From NCBI GenBank assembly GCA_029204225.1, contig CM055097.1, positions 58,580,651-58,644,650 on the forward strand: a stretch of 64,000 nucleotides of DNA. The letters run 5' to 3'. Positions 25,201 to 35,080 of this stretch are shown piece by piece. The stretch comes from Diphasiastrum complanatum (taxonomy: Eukaryota > Streptophyta > Lycopodiopsida > Lycopodiales > Lycopodiaceae). The notes below the pieces were generated by a model. It ran no database searches. It saw only the letters and a program-made list of their open reading frames with translations, and was not told where the DNA came from. A program made the translations under genes and the position numbers. Every line of letters starts with the position of its first letter. Position 1 is the first letter of the stretch.

Positions 25201-26947
25201 AGTCCAACGATAGAGCGATTGATAGATCAAAATCAAAAGTTCTATGAACAGATAAGAAAGCTCAAAATTTGGCTTCCCAGATAGTCTGCTGATATACTGC
25301 CTAATCACATGTATCAAGGTGACCAGGACTAGTGGCTTTAATGCCCGCCACCAAATAGAGGTTCTGCCATCCAAATCTACCTTTGCTACTTGCACCTGTT
25401 GATACATGTGGAATTAGGTCTGAAGGATGGCGAGTTAATTCTTCAACTCATTTTTATCTAATGAGCCAATATAGACTGATTCTCTCTACCTCCTACTTAT
25501 ACTCTTATTGAACTTAGGGCTGAATCCATAATATGAAGAATGAGCACAATGTGTTTCCCTCCCATGAAGTTATATCTCGCACGCCTAAAAGTACTGTATG
25601 TCCAGAAAATTCTTGTATTGGTGCCCAGCCTGGGCCACACTGTGCATCAATCTTTTTTCTCATAAGAAGAGTTTTGGTCGCTAACTTGTTAGTGATCGGG
25701 GGCTTGTTTTGTTATTTGAATCTTAAACTTGGTAGTGTATGGCCATTCTAGAATGACCTATTTAACCTTGCAGTTGGTATAACAATGACATGTTTGAGGT
25801 TGTAAAGTATGGTTGAAATGATTTTGTATGATGACAATGTGAATCGATTATGAAGCATATCAACCAATTCAAAATGTAGTTAGCTTTTTTGCAGTTCCAT
25901 AGTTCTCCAATGATCTGATCAGTAGTCGGTGCAAATTTCAGTGTCAAGAATCGAAGCCCGCAGTGAACAATTTGATATGTATCTGCTCTTGGATGTAAAT
26001 ACTGAAATCTACCCCTTATCAAGGGATGATAAGTTCACAATGGCACTTGCTTCCACCCTTAGCCTTGATGGAACCCCTGATGATGGTGTATTTGATCAGG
26101 TTTTCCTTTCTGAACCATTTTCTTGATGCTCTGTTCGCATGCATTCTTTTCTTAAGAAAAACCCCTTGTAACTGCCTATGCTTATTAACGCTCTTCTCTT
26201 TTTTGTAATCTATTGGAGTGTATGATCCTATAGCACTTGTTAAAGACATTTTTCATTCTCATCATCTATGTCTACTCGACTATGACTTGCTATGTTGCAG
26301 AGTGGCAGAAAGTCATTGGCTGACAAATATGAATATGTCATGTATGGAAAATTATATAAATATGCAGATGATGATGATAGTGGCGGCTCGGTAAAGATGT
26401 ATCCTACATAATTATGTATAGGTTTTTTGTATTAAAGCTTTTTCATAGCTGTGATTATGTAGGCCATGAAGGAAGCATACCCTCTGTTTTGCTCTACCAG
26501 AATCTATCTTTCACCTTAGTCGATCACTGGTTTCCTTTTCTTAGTCACATAATTAGTAGTAGAAGTACTGTACGAGCCTAAAAGCTTTTCTACATATCTA
26601 GTCACTTCTTTGTAACCTCACTATTAAGTTTTCACAAGCTAACTTGCTTAGAATACTCACAGAACGTCATCATGTACATGCCCATATCATACGGTAGGAA
26701 ACTATGACTTTCATTTGGACCATTGAAATTTTGATTTTATGGGATGTCATTGGTGAAAGTGTAGTTCAAACTTCAGTGTGGTCTTTGAAATGGTTGACAA
26801 ACGGATCGAGCATTTTCCTTGACAGTTATTAGTGAGGTCTATGTTTCATTTGGAGGACTGATTTTGCTGCTAAAAGGCGATCCACAGAATCTGGGTAATT
26901 TGAATCTTGATCAACGACTATATCTATTGATGAGAAAAGTCAAATGA
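19202..26947 (+). CDS. NRPB8: DNA-directed RNA polymerases subunit RPB8 (four exons)
   Basis: RPB8 is the small OB-fold subunit shared by nuclear RNA polymerases I, II and III (and plant IV and V). Exons: 19202-19274, 25942-26099, 26301-26398 and 26833-26947, together 444 bp encoding 147 residues plus TGA, the normal size of the family. All three introns are GT-AG and phases match. Exon 1 encodes [20 protein letters not shown]. Exon 2 encodes [40 protein letters not shown]. Exon 3 encodes [20 protein letters not shown]. Exon 4 encodes [17 protein letters not shown] and [13 protein letters not shown]. These are the family's conserved blocks in order. No stop or frameshift is present. The third junction was placed using donor GTATCC and acceptor TTATTAG; a nearby donor GTAAAG would break the frame. 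Confidence 0.93.
21225..21237 (+). promoter_or_regulatory. copia primer-binding site relic
   Basis: An exact TGGTATCAGAGCC, complementary to tRNA-iMet, followed by TTAGATCC. The sequence upstream may be LTR relic, but no second LTR was found. It lies in RPB8 intron 1. Confidence 0.55.
21285..21505. repeat. hairpin element with GTGTCGTACGACACC and poly-T / poly-A arms
   Basis: The left half has CACCTAGTACGGCAC, GTGTCGTACGACACC and GGCACCCACGACACCTG followed by about 23 T. The right half has a run of A, then CAGGTGTTGTACAACGGCAC and GTGCCGTGGTACGGCACC. The halves can pair across the T/A tracts. This resembles a foldback or MITE-like repeat; no target duplication was identified. Confidence 0.6.
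21620..22050. repeat. two tandem ~210-bp GC-rich palindromic modules
   Basis: Copy A (about 21620-21824) and copy B (about 21825-22050) each begin near CTAAGG...GTAGCGGAC. Each continues with GACGCG/CGCGTC palindromes, CAGGGGTGCGTCCG and GCGTCCGCT, then a T run and A run. Each ends with GACGCGGACGC, GCGGATTGCC, GTCCGGC and GGACG(C/T)G(C)ATC. They are CpG-rich islands in an otherwise AT-rich intron. Frames read through them are artefacts. Confidence 0.7.
23480..24000 (+). pseudogene. gypsy gag relic in RPB8 intron 1
   Basis: Across several frames the translation shows [32 protein letters not shown], and further on [49 protein letters not shown]. This is the order and style of a Ty3/gypsy retrotransposon gag (capsid-like Retrotrans_gag region). 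At least four stops or shifts. The matching zinc knuckle and pol were not found nearby. Confidence 0.5.
24001..25900. other. intron sequence without recognised gene
   Basis: A minus-strand frame of 141 codons (25407-24982) is open but has no recognised motif and an unusual Leu/Tyr/Trp-rich composition. Plus-strand fragments such as [15 protein letters not shown] near 24330 may belong to the gypsy relic. Nothing firm was identified. Confidence 0.35.
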
Positions 26948-27460
26948 GCGAATGACAAAGGCTGAAGTATTTTAAAATCTGAGCAAGATAAGTCACTTAA
27001 GGACTATATGGTACAAAGATGCTTTCTTTTTCACTTTGAGATGACGTTTTTTAGAATCAATACCGAACACACGTGAACAGCAGTTTTTAAATATGTTTCT
27101 TATTAATAATATCATGCACATAGTGTGCCAATTTTGATGGATGTAGTCCAACACATTGACATTCTTTTGAGAACTTATGCTTGGACTCTGGTTGTAGACG
27201 CTTAATTGCATACAAGCAATCTGTAAGGACCAATTCTCAAATTTCTATGGTTTTTAGAGCCGAACTTACTGTAGACTTGAGATTTGGCATCTCAATGGCA
27301 TAGTGAATACTGTTGTAGCTTAAAATAATGATTTCTACTAAACCTAATATGCTCTTTAGCTTGAGGTGCAGTATGTCTCTGTTATTCTGTTGAGACTAAG
27401 TAGAAAAGCTCTATTGATCATACCTAACTTGCACGGTGAACTGGACTATATATTTAAGAT
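26948..27460. other. RPB8 downstream region
   Basis: About 0.5 kb of AT-rich sequence after the RPB8 stop, expected to contain the 3' UTR and polyadenylation site; no single canonical AATAAA is prominent. A 38-bp word at 27400-27437 recurs at 27768-27805. Confidence 0.35.
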
Positions 27461-27719
27461 TATGCTAGTAGTTTTTCTTTGTATGTGCTATATTGCTTGA
27501 ACCTGTAGACAACTTTTTGATTAAAACAATGTGTTTCAAATGGAACAACTGATTTGGCAAAGAAGCAGCAGTACTCAATGAACAATCACACTCGCAATTT
27601 ACCAAATTGACTTTTAGTTTCATACCTTTGTCACCTAGAATTTTAATTACTTGATCTGTTGGATTCTTTTTTGAGAGCAGTACTTCATCACAGGCCCATG
27701 CTTGTGTCAAATGTAACAT

Positions 27720-28823
27720 AACATATGCTTTCTTGGCCTTTTTTTTTCAAGTAATGATGGAAGCTGTGTAGAAAAGCTCTACTGATCATACCTAACTTGT
27801 ACGGTTTTAAATTTAACAAAGGTCGGGGAATAGGAAATTTTCTTATATGTACTTGTCCAAATGCCTTTTTGATAATTTTAAACATTGTGTCATATGCATC
27901 CCTGCTAATACCAAAATAATCACATGCTCCTTGTATCAATTTTCGGTCAATGATCTTGTCGACTTCGCCCATAAGGGTCTCTGCAATCTTGGACTTGATT
28001 CAAGAATATCGTTGATTTCCAAGTAGACTCGTTGTTGACTTGGCTGTAAGTATTGCACTCAAAGACTTTTTAATTATGTCCTTGTCTTTCAGATTTTCAT
28101 TGGTGACTAAAGCTGATCTGCAAAAGAAAAATAAGATTTAGAAAAAAAATAATTCACAACCATTGAGTGCTAGATAAAACAAAACACATGAATAGTTTAG
28201 AACATAATCTTACTTGAAAGCATATATTATTTTTTTTTCGTTGATTCCCACTTGTTGAAAGCTCGTCAATACTTTTTAAAATAATTCTTTTTTGCTTATT
28301 GTTCAGTATTTTCTTTCGTAATGTGTTTACTTCCACATTTATTTGAATATGAGGTACGCAATGTTTGTACAATTAGTTTCATATAGTCAGTTTCTTGGTT
28401 AAGGTTTAATATAATATCTTGCAAATGAGAATTATCTATCTTCAAGATTTCATTCTTTTTTTTTGTTTGCAAAAAAATAGTTTCTTTTTTTTGGTAGTCA
28501 GTAAGCAAACCATTCAACATATTTTCCAAACAATGGATTTTTTTCATTGAATTACTAATGCCATAACTTTTCAATCTTTCACAATAACCCAATAGACCAT
28601 TGTGTCTTTCACACAAAAACAGTATGAGTTGTGTGATCGATCTAAAATTTGGATGTTGCATTGAGCTTGGATCGATTAGATACAAACTTTCATCAATCCA
28701 TAGATCACAATGTTTCTTGTCTTCCGTCCTTTGGTGAGCTAGTAAGGTGGATCTTTTCAAAAAAAATTTCGACAGTGGAGCATATTCTGTGGGAAGATCA
28801 ATATGGAGATGATATTTAGACAT
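27720..28823 (-). pseudogene. unassigned gene or pseudogene, charged coiled-coil-like protein
   Basis: Not recognised. On the minus strand an ATG at 28823 opens 175 codons beginning MSKYHLHIDLPTEYAPLSKF, with a heptad-like Leu/Ile/Lys stretch near the end. A second frame (28372-28154) overlaps and continues with lysine-rich sequence to a possible donor CAA|GTAAGA. An acceptor-like TTTTGCAG at about 28120 is followed by an open frame with SALVTNENLKDKDIIKKS, a single TGA, then IKSKIAETLMGEVDKIIDRK and YFGISRDAYDTMF down to about 27691. The codon phases do not join cleanly, so at least one frameshift and one stop must be assumed. It could be a decayed lineage-specific gene or a transposon-borne protein. 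Confidence 0.3.
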
Positions 28824-28899
28824 CTTAATAATCGATAGATTAATTTAGTAAAAAATCAACTCGCTATGTATCTTGTAAGCTATTAAAACTCGTCTTAAC

Positions 28900-29210
28900 C
28901 AAAACAAAAAAAAAATTAATTGGAAAAGCTTGAAATGACTTGGGTGCTCTTTTTGATTCATCACATTCCATGTTTCTTGCTTTATATGCAAAATTAATGC
29001 TTCGCAGTTATGAGCAAAATAAGCAAAATAGTTTTTCAATAGATGTGTGTTGAAATTGCAAATTTTTGAATTGCAAAAGTTTGAAATAACCTTGTCGTTC
29101 CATTTGATTCAACACACTTCGTATTTTCAGAATTGCAAAAATTTAGATTCACGTTGGTGCTCATTGTGATCCAAAATATTCAAAGTTTCTTGCCATGGTT
29201 TTCAGATCGA
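28900..29210. repeat. three degenerate repeats of about 60-70 bp
   Basis: Three blocks share the pattern TTGAAAT..C(T)TGG(T)GCTC..TTTGATTCA(T/A)CACA..CC(A/G)T(A/G)TTT (about 28927, 29079 and 29141), the last two with TTGCAAAA just before. Similarity is weak. Confidence 0.35.
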
Positions 29211-29717
29211 TAAGGCTGTTTTCCATTGATGTGAACGCTTTGAGTAGATGGAAAGAAAACTTTGATGTGCAATACGATTTGCATTTACATGAGAAGTTAT
29301 GTTAATTAATGGTAGAAAATAGAATCTTGAAGTATGGACTCCACGTGTTGCGGCTACCCAACTTCCAGTTAACTACATACGTTACTAGTGAGGTCAAGTC
29401 ATCGGAGTTGTGCGGGCAGACCAAAAACTCGGTCGGAGTTTTAAAATTCGATGATTTTCTCTCTTACGTGGCATTTCTTAGACAGCCCTTTTGGTGCTCA
29501 AAACTCCTCTAATGCTTTAGTATCAGCGAGGTCTTCAGCTTCCATGCTAGGAAGTTAGATCCTGATGAATCCAAAACTGTATGGATCTTGGATTGTATGC
29601 TGCTGATCGAAGCCATTGCTCCTGAATTTGTGTTTTTACTTGTTAATGGTTGTTTGTTTGAATGTTTAGCCTCCTGGATCTGATAGCTTTTCGGCTATGT
29701 CAGACTATGACAAGGTA
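29211..29717. other. no recognised gene
   Basis: About 0.5 kb between the degenerate repeats and the orphan copia primer site. It contains a 67-codon plus-strand frame (29309-29512) without any known motif. Confidence 0.3.
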
Positions 29718-29730
29718 GGCTCTGATACCA
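29718..29730 (-). promoter_or_regulatory. copia primer-binding site, orphan
   Basis: The minus strand reads an exact TGGTATCAGAGCC. One base away on the plus strand a TGATGCAAAAAATG begins, a plausible LTR inner edge. The element would be on the minus strand, opposite to the copia pol that follows at 29985, so two elements probably meet here. Confidence 0.55.
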
Positions 29731-29731
29731 C

Positions 29732-29984
29732 TGATGCAAAAAATGCGCTCATAAAATACAAATTCAACTAGAACTCTGGTGATAAACTGATAAAAATCTC
29801 GAACGATTCGCAAACAGTTTCGTGAAACTCGAATTATTTCTGTTCGAGAATAATTCGTGTTGGATCAATCAGACTCTATAACACAACGAAAATGAAACGA
29901 GACGAAATCTAGATGAAAACAAGCGAAGCGAAGCGAAAGTTAAACGAGCTCTGACATTGATTCATGCTGGAAACATAGAGATGT
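29732..29984 (-). repeat. putative LTR fragment next to the minus-strand primer site
   Basis: About 250 bp between the primer site and the start of plus-strand copia pol, rich in CGAA words (CGAACGATTCGC, GAAGCGAAGCGAAGCG). The assignment rests only on position. Confidence 0.3.
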
Positions 29985-31140
29985 GTAAACCATAAAGCAC
30001 TTTATGACTTGAAGCAATATGCTCCAACATGGTTTCAAAGGATCTATATTTTCTTATTGATCACGAATACATACCAAGCTCTTCAAATTTGAATGTTTAC
30101 TTCAAGACAGTGCAACAGTCTTTATCATTATCACTTTATACGTGGACGACACATTGCTTTTCGGCAACAATATCGATCTGATAAAAGAAGCTAAGACAAT
30201 GCTATCTTCCGAATTCGACATGACCGATCTGGGCGAAACTCATTTCTGTTTTGGTATTCAATTCCACAGAGACAGAAATCGAAAGTTGATCTACATTACT
30301 CAGTAGAGGTACATCTACAATATGTTAGTCAGGTATAATCTAGTTAATTGCAAGTTATCTCTCTCACCAATGGAACCAGGTCTCAAATTGTCAAAGGACT
30401 AGTGTCCGCAAACAATCGAAGAGAAGGACTAGATGCGTAAGTATCCTTATCATTTGATAATAGGATCTCTTATGTACACAATGATCTGTACCAAGCCAGA
30501 CATAACTTTTGCAGTCAGCTCCTTAAGTCAATATATGACTAATCCTGGTATAACACATTGGAAGGCTCTTATCAGAGTTATGAGATATCTTCGAGCTACT
30601 ATTGACTTTTGCATTTGTTATGGAACAGTCGACACGACAAACTCAATTTACTCATTGGTTTTACGGATGCAAGTTGGGCAGGAGATGTAGACACTCGTAA
30701 ATCTACTTCTGGATTTACGTTCTTCCTCAACAATGGTCTCATTTCCTGGAATAGTCGCAAGCAATCTTTGATAGCTCTATCTTCTATGGAATTAGAGTAT
30801 ATTGCAACCTCACAAGCTACTACGGAAGCAATTTGGTTGAGAAACTTACTTTCAGATATCAGTCTGAATCAATATGCTCCGACATTACTAATTTGTGATA
30901 ATTAAAGTGCCATTGCCATGTTAGCCAACCTAGATTTCATTCTAGGAGTGAGCTCATTGAACTCAAGTATTACTATGTCAGAAGCAAAGTTCTCGACAAA
31001 GAGGTCAGATTGCAGTAATGTCGAACGCACGATATGACAGCAAATATTTTTACCAGAACATTAAGCTTGGATGCACATAGAAAGTTCTGTGTAGAACTAA
31101 GTTTAAAGGTCAAGGCATTTGTGGATTCAAATTAAGGAAG
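29985..31140 (+). pseudogene. copia reverse transcriptase / RNase H, 5'-truncated
   Basis: Begins in RT at a degraded KALYDLKQ motif and shows NVYFKTVQQS, the active site SLYTWTT (shifted YVDD), EAKTMLSSEFDMTDLGETHF, a stop, MLVRYNLVNCKLSLSPMEPG, KYPYHLIIGSLMYTMICTKP, LSQYMTNPGITHWKALIRVM, FTDASWAGDVDTRKSTSGF, LSSMELEYIATSQATTEAIW and the ICDN of RNase H followed by a stop. It is closely related to the minus-strand element at 56213-59679. The polypurine tract and LTR follow. Confidence 0.85.
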
Positions 31141-31142
31141 AG

Positions 31143-31752
31143 TGTTAAATTATCACAATCAACTGGATGATGCATTTGATGACCTAATTGTTTAGTATAA
31201 ATAGTTGTTCATATTTCTACATATTATAGATTGAAGCGTGAAGATCAATCATCAAGTATTGAATAGTTAACGTTCTCTCTCTCAAGCTTGTGAGCTTGAA
31301 CACTCCTGAGCATTCTAGCTCACTTCCTTAGAGTTGATTAGAGATTTCTATTGCACTTACTGCTTATCAGCATTGCGCTTAATTCAGACTTATATTTAGC
31401 TACTCAGAGATAGCTTAAAGTATGTGGCTTTGATCCGCAACTTGTTGTTGTATTCATTTACATCTGTTTACGATTTCATACTGAATCAATACTATCTCCT
31501 TATTGCGTTCAATTTCATCTCAGAATGTATGTGTTTCTGTAATTCTTCGCGACTAATTATTTGTCTGATAATTCAATGTTTAATATTTGGCTATGTAGTC
31601 ACTGTAGTACAAATGATTTCAAAGTTAGTTACGATAAGATCAAACATGATTTCTATCACTATTGTTTTGTTCGAAATTTATAGACGTAGTCATGCATAGA
31701 GAAAGAGGAAGATAGTTTATTCCGCTGTGCACGATAAGTTTTCTTTTGACGG
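31143..31752 (+). repeat. copia 3' LTR, truncated at right
   Basis: Starts TGTTAAATTATC just after the purine run AAGGAAGAG. From about 31395 to 31752 it matches, in reverse complement, 56580-56275: GCTACTCAGAGATAGC, ATCCGCAACTTGTTG, GACTAATTATTTG, GTAGTCATGCAT and AAGATAGTTTATTCC. The match stops at 31752; the other copy continues about 60 bp more to its TGTCGG edge, so the LTR end was lost here. Confidence 0.75.
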
Positions 31753-31768
31753 CTCCGCAACAGCAACC

Positions 31769-32357
31769 ATGGATAATCACACCCAAGGCCAACAACAAGG
31801 GCCTGATTCACAAGGGGCACCTCAAAACCTAGATCAAGGAGGGACAATCCACCAATCTAACCCCTCATCTCTTCCACATTCTAACAAACCCCCCCCCCCT
31901 TCCACTTTCTTCCATTTCAACCTCATCTAATCCTCACCATTCCTATATCCAAACCCGATTTCCTTGCCTTCCACCAAAACTCTTTCAACTGTTCTCATCT
32001 CCAAATCCTCCACCATCCGTAGTGGTGCCATCTGAACGACATCGAGTGACACTTCGAAATCCAATTCGGGACATGTTAGAGTCTACTGAATTCAAGGTGA
32101 AGTATCCCAAGGATGAAGAGCACGACGAGTTTACCTTACCCGATCTCAAGCTATGTCACACACATAAAACCAAAGTTCAAGTCTTAGATCCACAACCAGC
32201 TTGGAGACGGGCCATGTTTTTTGCTTATAAACCAACATTCTTACGCTATCTTAGCGCACCAACCTATTTGCGGGTCAACCCAGAATACTTCCCTCTCAAA
32301 AGACGTGAATCTTTCACACCGGAGTTCACGCGCAAGTCAACTGGCCAATTATTTTAG
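31769..32357 (+). pseudogene. unassigned reading frame broken at a C10 homopolymer
   Basis: An ATG in strong context (GCAACCATGG) at 31769 opens a Gln/Pro/Ser-rich frame (MDNHTQGQQQGPDSQG). At the run of ten C at about 31889-31898 this frame goes astray, but another frame is open from there to TAG at 32357. It encodes SSNPHHSYIQTRFPCLPP, SERHRVTLRNPIRDMLES, VKYPKDEEHDEFTLPDLKLC and PAWRRAMFFAYKPTFLRYLS. Together they would make roughly 190 residues. No retroelement motif is present. It sits between a truncated copia LTR and a gypsy LTR, so it may be a captured or interrupted host gene. Confidence 0.35.
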
Positions 32358-32413
32358 AAGTTGATTCTAGCTCATCCTTTGAGAAGTATTGAGCTGTCCC
32401 ATTGGAGTTTGGA

Positions 32414-32735
32414 TGTTACATACCTATGTAACTAGCAATACTTCAGACCCCTATTAGTCCATTTAGTGTTGGGGGCTACATGGCAAGGTACCCTTAGGAT
32501 TAAGGATATGTGTCCTTGGATAAGGACAAACAAGTGACTATACCTTAGTCAAAGGTATGGAGTCATGAGACCCTTGGATAAGGGTTATTCTTAGGATTAA
32601 GAGTAGGTGCCTTAGATAAAGGTACTAGTGTCCTTGATTAAGGGCAGGTAGGTGTCTATGCCTTGGATGGAGGTAAGGAACCTAGAAAGGTCTTAGAAAG
32701 TCATTGGATGACTATATTTCTAAACCTTGGGCCTC
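32414..32735 (+). repeat. 5' LTR of chromovirus copy 1 (matching part)
   Basis: Matches 36599-36920 with few differences, including repeated phrases CTTAGGATTAAG and CCTTGGATAAGG. After GGGCCTCAAC the two LTRs diverge completely, pointing to a deletion or replacement in this copy before the gag region. Confidence 0.85.
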
Positions 32736-33028
32736 AACTCTTTATGTAAACCTTAGCTTGGAATTAGTTAATTTAAGTTTACATAAAGATTTGGTTTTCA
32801 TTTTTGCTTTGGATTAAGGAAAAGGTAGCTTGTTGTAGTTGTTCTCTTAAACTTGGATTGAGCTTGCAAATTGTAGGCTTGGATTGAGCTTACAAACAAT
32901 AAGATTGAATGAGTAGAAGTAAAATACTTTTTATTTGCATTGGATGTAACAATCAAAGCATTTCTATCATTCTAATTTGAGCCCTTGTTGTTATATTTGC
33001 ATAATAGGAAAACACACAAGCAACACCA

Positions 33029-34274
33029 ATGGATCAAACCAATGATAACCCAACTTTTGATTTATCAAGCCCATTCAATGTGGCACACCACTAATAAACA
33101 TCTTTTTGAGACTAAACAAAAGAACCAAGACTTGGAGTCCAAGTTAGCCAACCAAAAGAAGCATGTAGTTCCACCTCCCGTAAAATTGTTTAAGGGAGAG
33201 AAGAAAGATAGGAACTTGCAAGTGGTAAGTTCATGGCTTAATGTTTGGAACAAATACTTTGGCATGAACCAATTTCCAAAATGTGAAATGTTATCCACTG
33301 TTACTATGTTCCTTGAGGGAGGAGTGGTATGGTGGGATGACCTAGTTGCAAAAGGCAATCAACCTTGTACATGGGAAGATTTTTGCATAGTATTTAGAGA
33401 ATACTTTCTACCACTGTTAGATGACTATGAACACTTTCAAAAGTTGAATCATATAACAATGAATAAAGGTTTGGAACAGTTTATTCAAGATTTTCATGAG
33501 TACTTGAATCCACTTTATAGTGACATTCCACCCAAAGTACAAATGTTAATGTTTATTGATGGGTTACCAAAAGATTATCAAGTGGATGTTCGTAGGAACC
33601 ATCCAAAAACCCTTGAGGATGCTATTAGGGCTGCAAAGTTTTTTTATGACACACCTAAGCCACCTAGGGGTCAACAACCTAATGACCAGAAAAAAGTTTT
33701 TCAATATAAGAGGAAGGATAGGAAAAATGTTAGTGAAACACATCCCAATTCCAATAATCCTAAGAAAACAAAGAAAAACTTTAAAAACAATTAGGGTGGC
33801 ATCGATAAGGCTGAAGCTTGTAAGAAGAACACATGCTTCAAGTGCAATGGCGAGAGACACCTTACACGAGATTGCGTCAAAAAACCAACTTCTACCTCAG
33901 GTAATCTATCTCGAAGAAATGAGATGGATGTTTATTTCCTTAGTTCTTTAGTTTTTGGTCCTAATGACCTTATTTGCATTAAAGGTGAAGTTAAAGATCA
34001 AGTTGTTAAGGTCCTTTTTGACACAGGATCCACTCATAACTTTATTGATGTAAATTTGGTGCAGACGCTAAACCTTCCCACTAGAAAAAGTGAGAAAAAA
34101 TACAGTGTGACAATGGCATCAAGAATGAATTCTGCATTTATGGATTATGTTGTTCCTGATTTAGAATTGCACATACAGGACTACTCTAAAAAAATAGAAT
34201 TCCATGCTATTGCATTAGCAAATGTGGATATTGTTCTTGGCAACAATGGCATTTTGATAAGAATAAGTCATTGA
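33029..34274 (+). pseudogene. chromovirus gag and aspartic protease
   Basis: A likely original start ATG at 33029 (MDQTNDNPTFDLSSPFNV) is followed by a shift near 33090 into the main gag frame. That frame shows VVSSWLNVWNKYFGMNQFPK, GGVVWWDDLV, TWEDFCIVFREYFLP and LPKDYQVDVR, the Retrotrans_gag pattern. A TAG at 33792 precedes the CCHC knuckle CFKCNGERHLTRDC in the same frame. The protease VKVLFDTGSTHNFIDVNLV has the DTG active site and VDIVLGN follows. A further shift near 34240 separates it from pol. Confidence 0.85.
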
Positions 34275-35080
34275 AAATCGATTTTCTTGAAAAATCTTTA
34301 TCTTTTATGCATGAGAATTCTTTAATTAAGATCATGGCTAGTTTAAGTGTTGACACTGAAAATGTTAACCCTTATTCTAAACAAGAACTTAATTCTATTA
34401 TGAAAAAATCATATTTTAAAATCTATTTATGTCTTCATAATAATATGATTTGCCTCAATGATGAGGAACTTAACATAAATGCCATGAGTATATCCAGGGA
34501 GAACACTACAGAATTTGAAGCCTATAATGAAATTAGACAAAAATTCAATGATGTTTTTTTAGACCTTTCTGTAGGTTTACCGCCAGAAAGGACAGTTGAT
34601 CATAAAATTGAACTAATACCTGGAGCAATTCCAATTGCACAACGTCCTTATAGGATGAGTGCGTCGGAAGAGGCTGAGATAAGTAAACAATTACATGATT
34701 ACCTGAAAAAGAGGTGGGTACAACCTAGTAAGTCTCCTTGGGCATCACCAGTTGTTCTGGTTGCCAAGAAGGATGAGACTATAAGATTTTGCGTCGACTA
34801 TAAGAAATTGAATAAGGTAACCGTAAAGAATAAATATCCACTATCGCATATGGATGATCTAATAGACTATCTTGGTGGTGCTGGGTACTTTTTCACAATA
34901 GATCTAAGATCAGGTTACCATCAGATATGCATTAAGGCAGAAGATATACCAAAAACCGGGTTTTGCACTCGCTTTAGTCACTACGAATTTATGGTGTTGT
35001 CTTTTGGTTTGACCAATGCATCGGCAACTTTTCAATAGATGATGAACGATTTGTTCAGACCATATTTGGGAAGATTATCA
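34275..35080 (+). pseudogene. chromovirus reverse transcriptase, N-terminal half only
   Basis: Encodes [17 protein letters not shown], the primer-grip-side strands [40 protein letters not shown], the first catalytic Asp in [13 protein letters not shown], and [23 protein letters not shown] follows, then MMNDLFRPYLGR, and the sequence jumps to NTLADALSRL, the end of RNase H. The YxDD motif and the RNase H active site are thus deleted (join near 35078), so the protein could not polymerise DNA. Confidence 0.85.

Larger units (their letters stand above)
19275..25941 (+). other. RPB8 intron 1 (6667 bp)
   Basis: Donor GTCTAT after GACAAAG and acceptor CAAATTTCAG before TGTCAAGAATC. The intron holds a copia primer site (21225), a poly-T/A hairpin with GTGTCGTACGACACC (about 21285-21505), two GC-rich palindromic modules (21620-22050), a decayed gypsy gag (about 23480-24000) and unassigned sequence. 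The other two introns are 201 and 434 bp. The length was probably reached by insertions. Confidence 0.85.

Noticed and set aside
24982-25407. 141-codon minus-strand protein in RPB8 intron 1
   Set aside because: No motif, and the Trp/Tyr/Leu-rich composition fits chance translation of AT-rich DNA.
26399-26832. Alternative exon 3 donor at GTAAAG (26391) for RPB8
   Set aside because: It would break the frame with exon 4 at the available acceptors, whereas donor GTATCC at 26399 gives the conserved VK-x-EVYVSFGG sequence.
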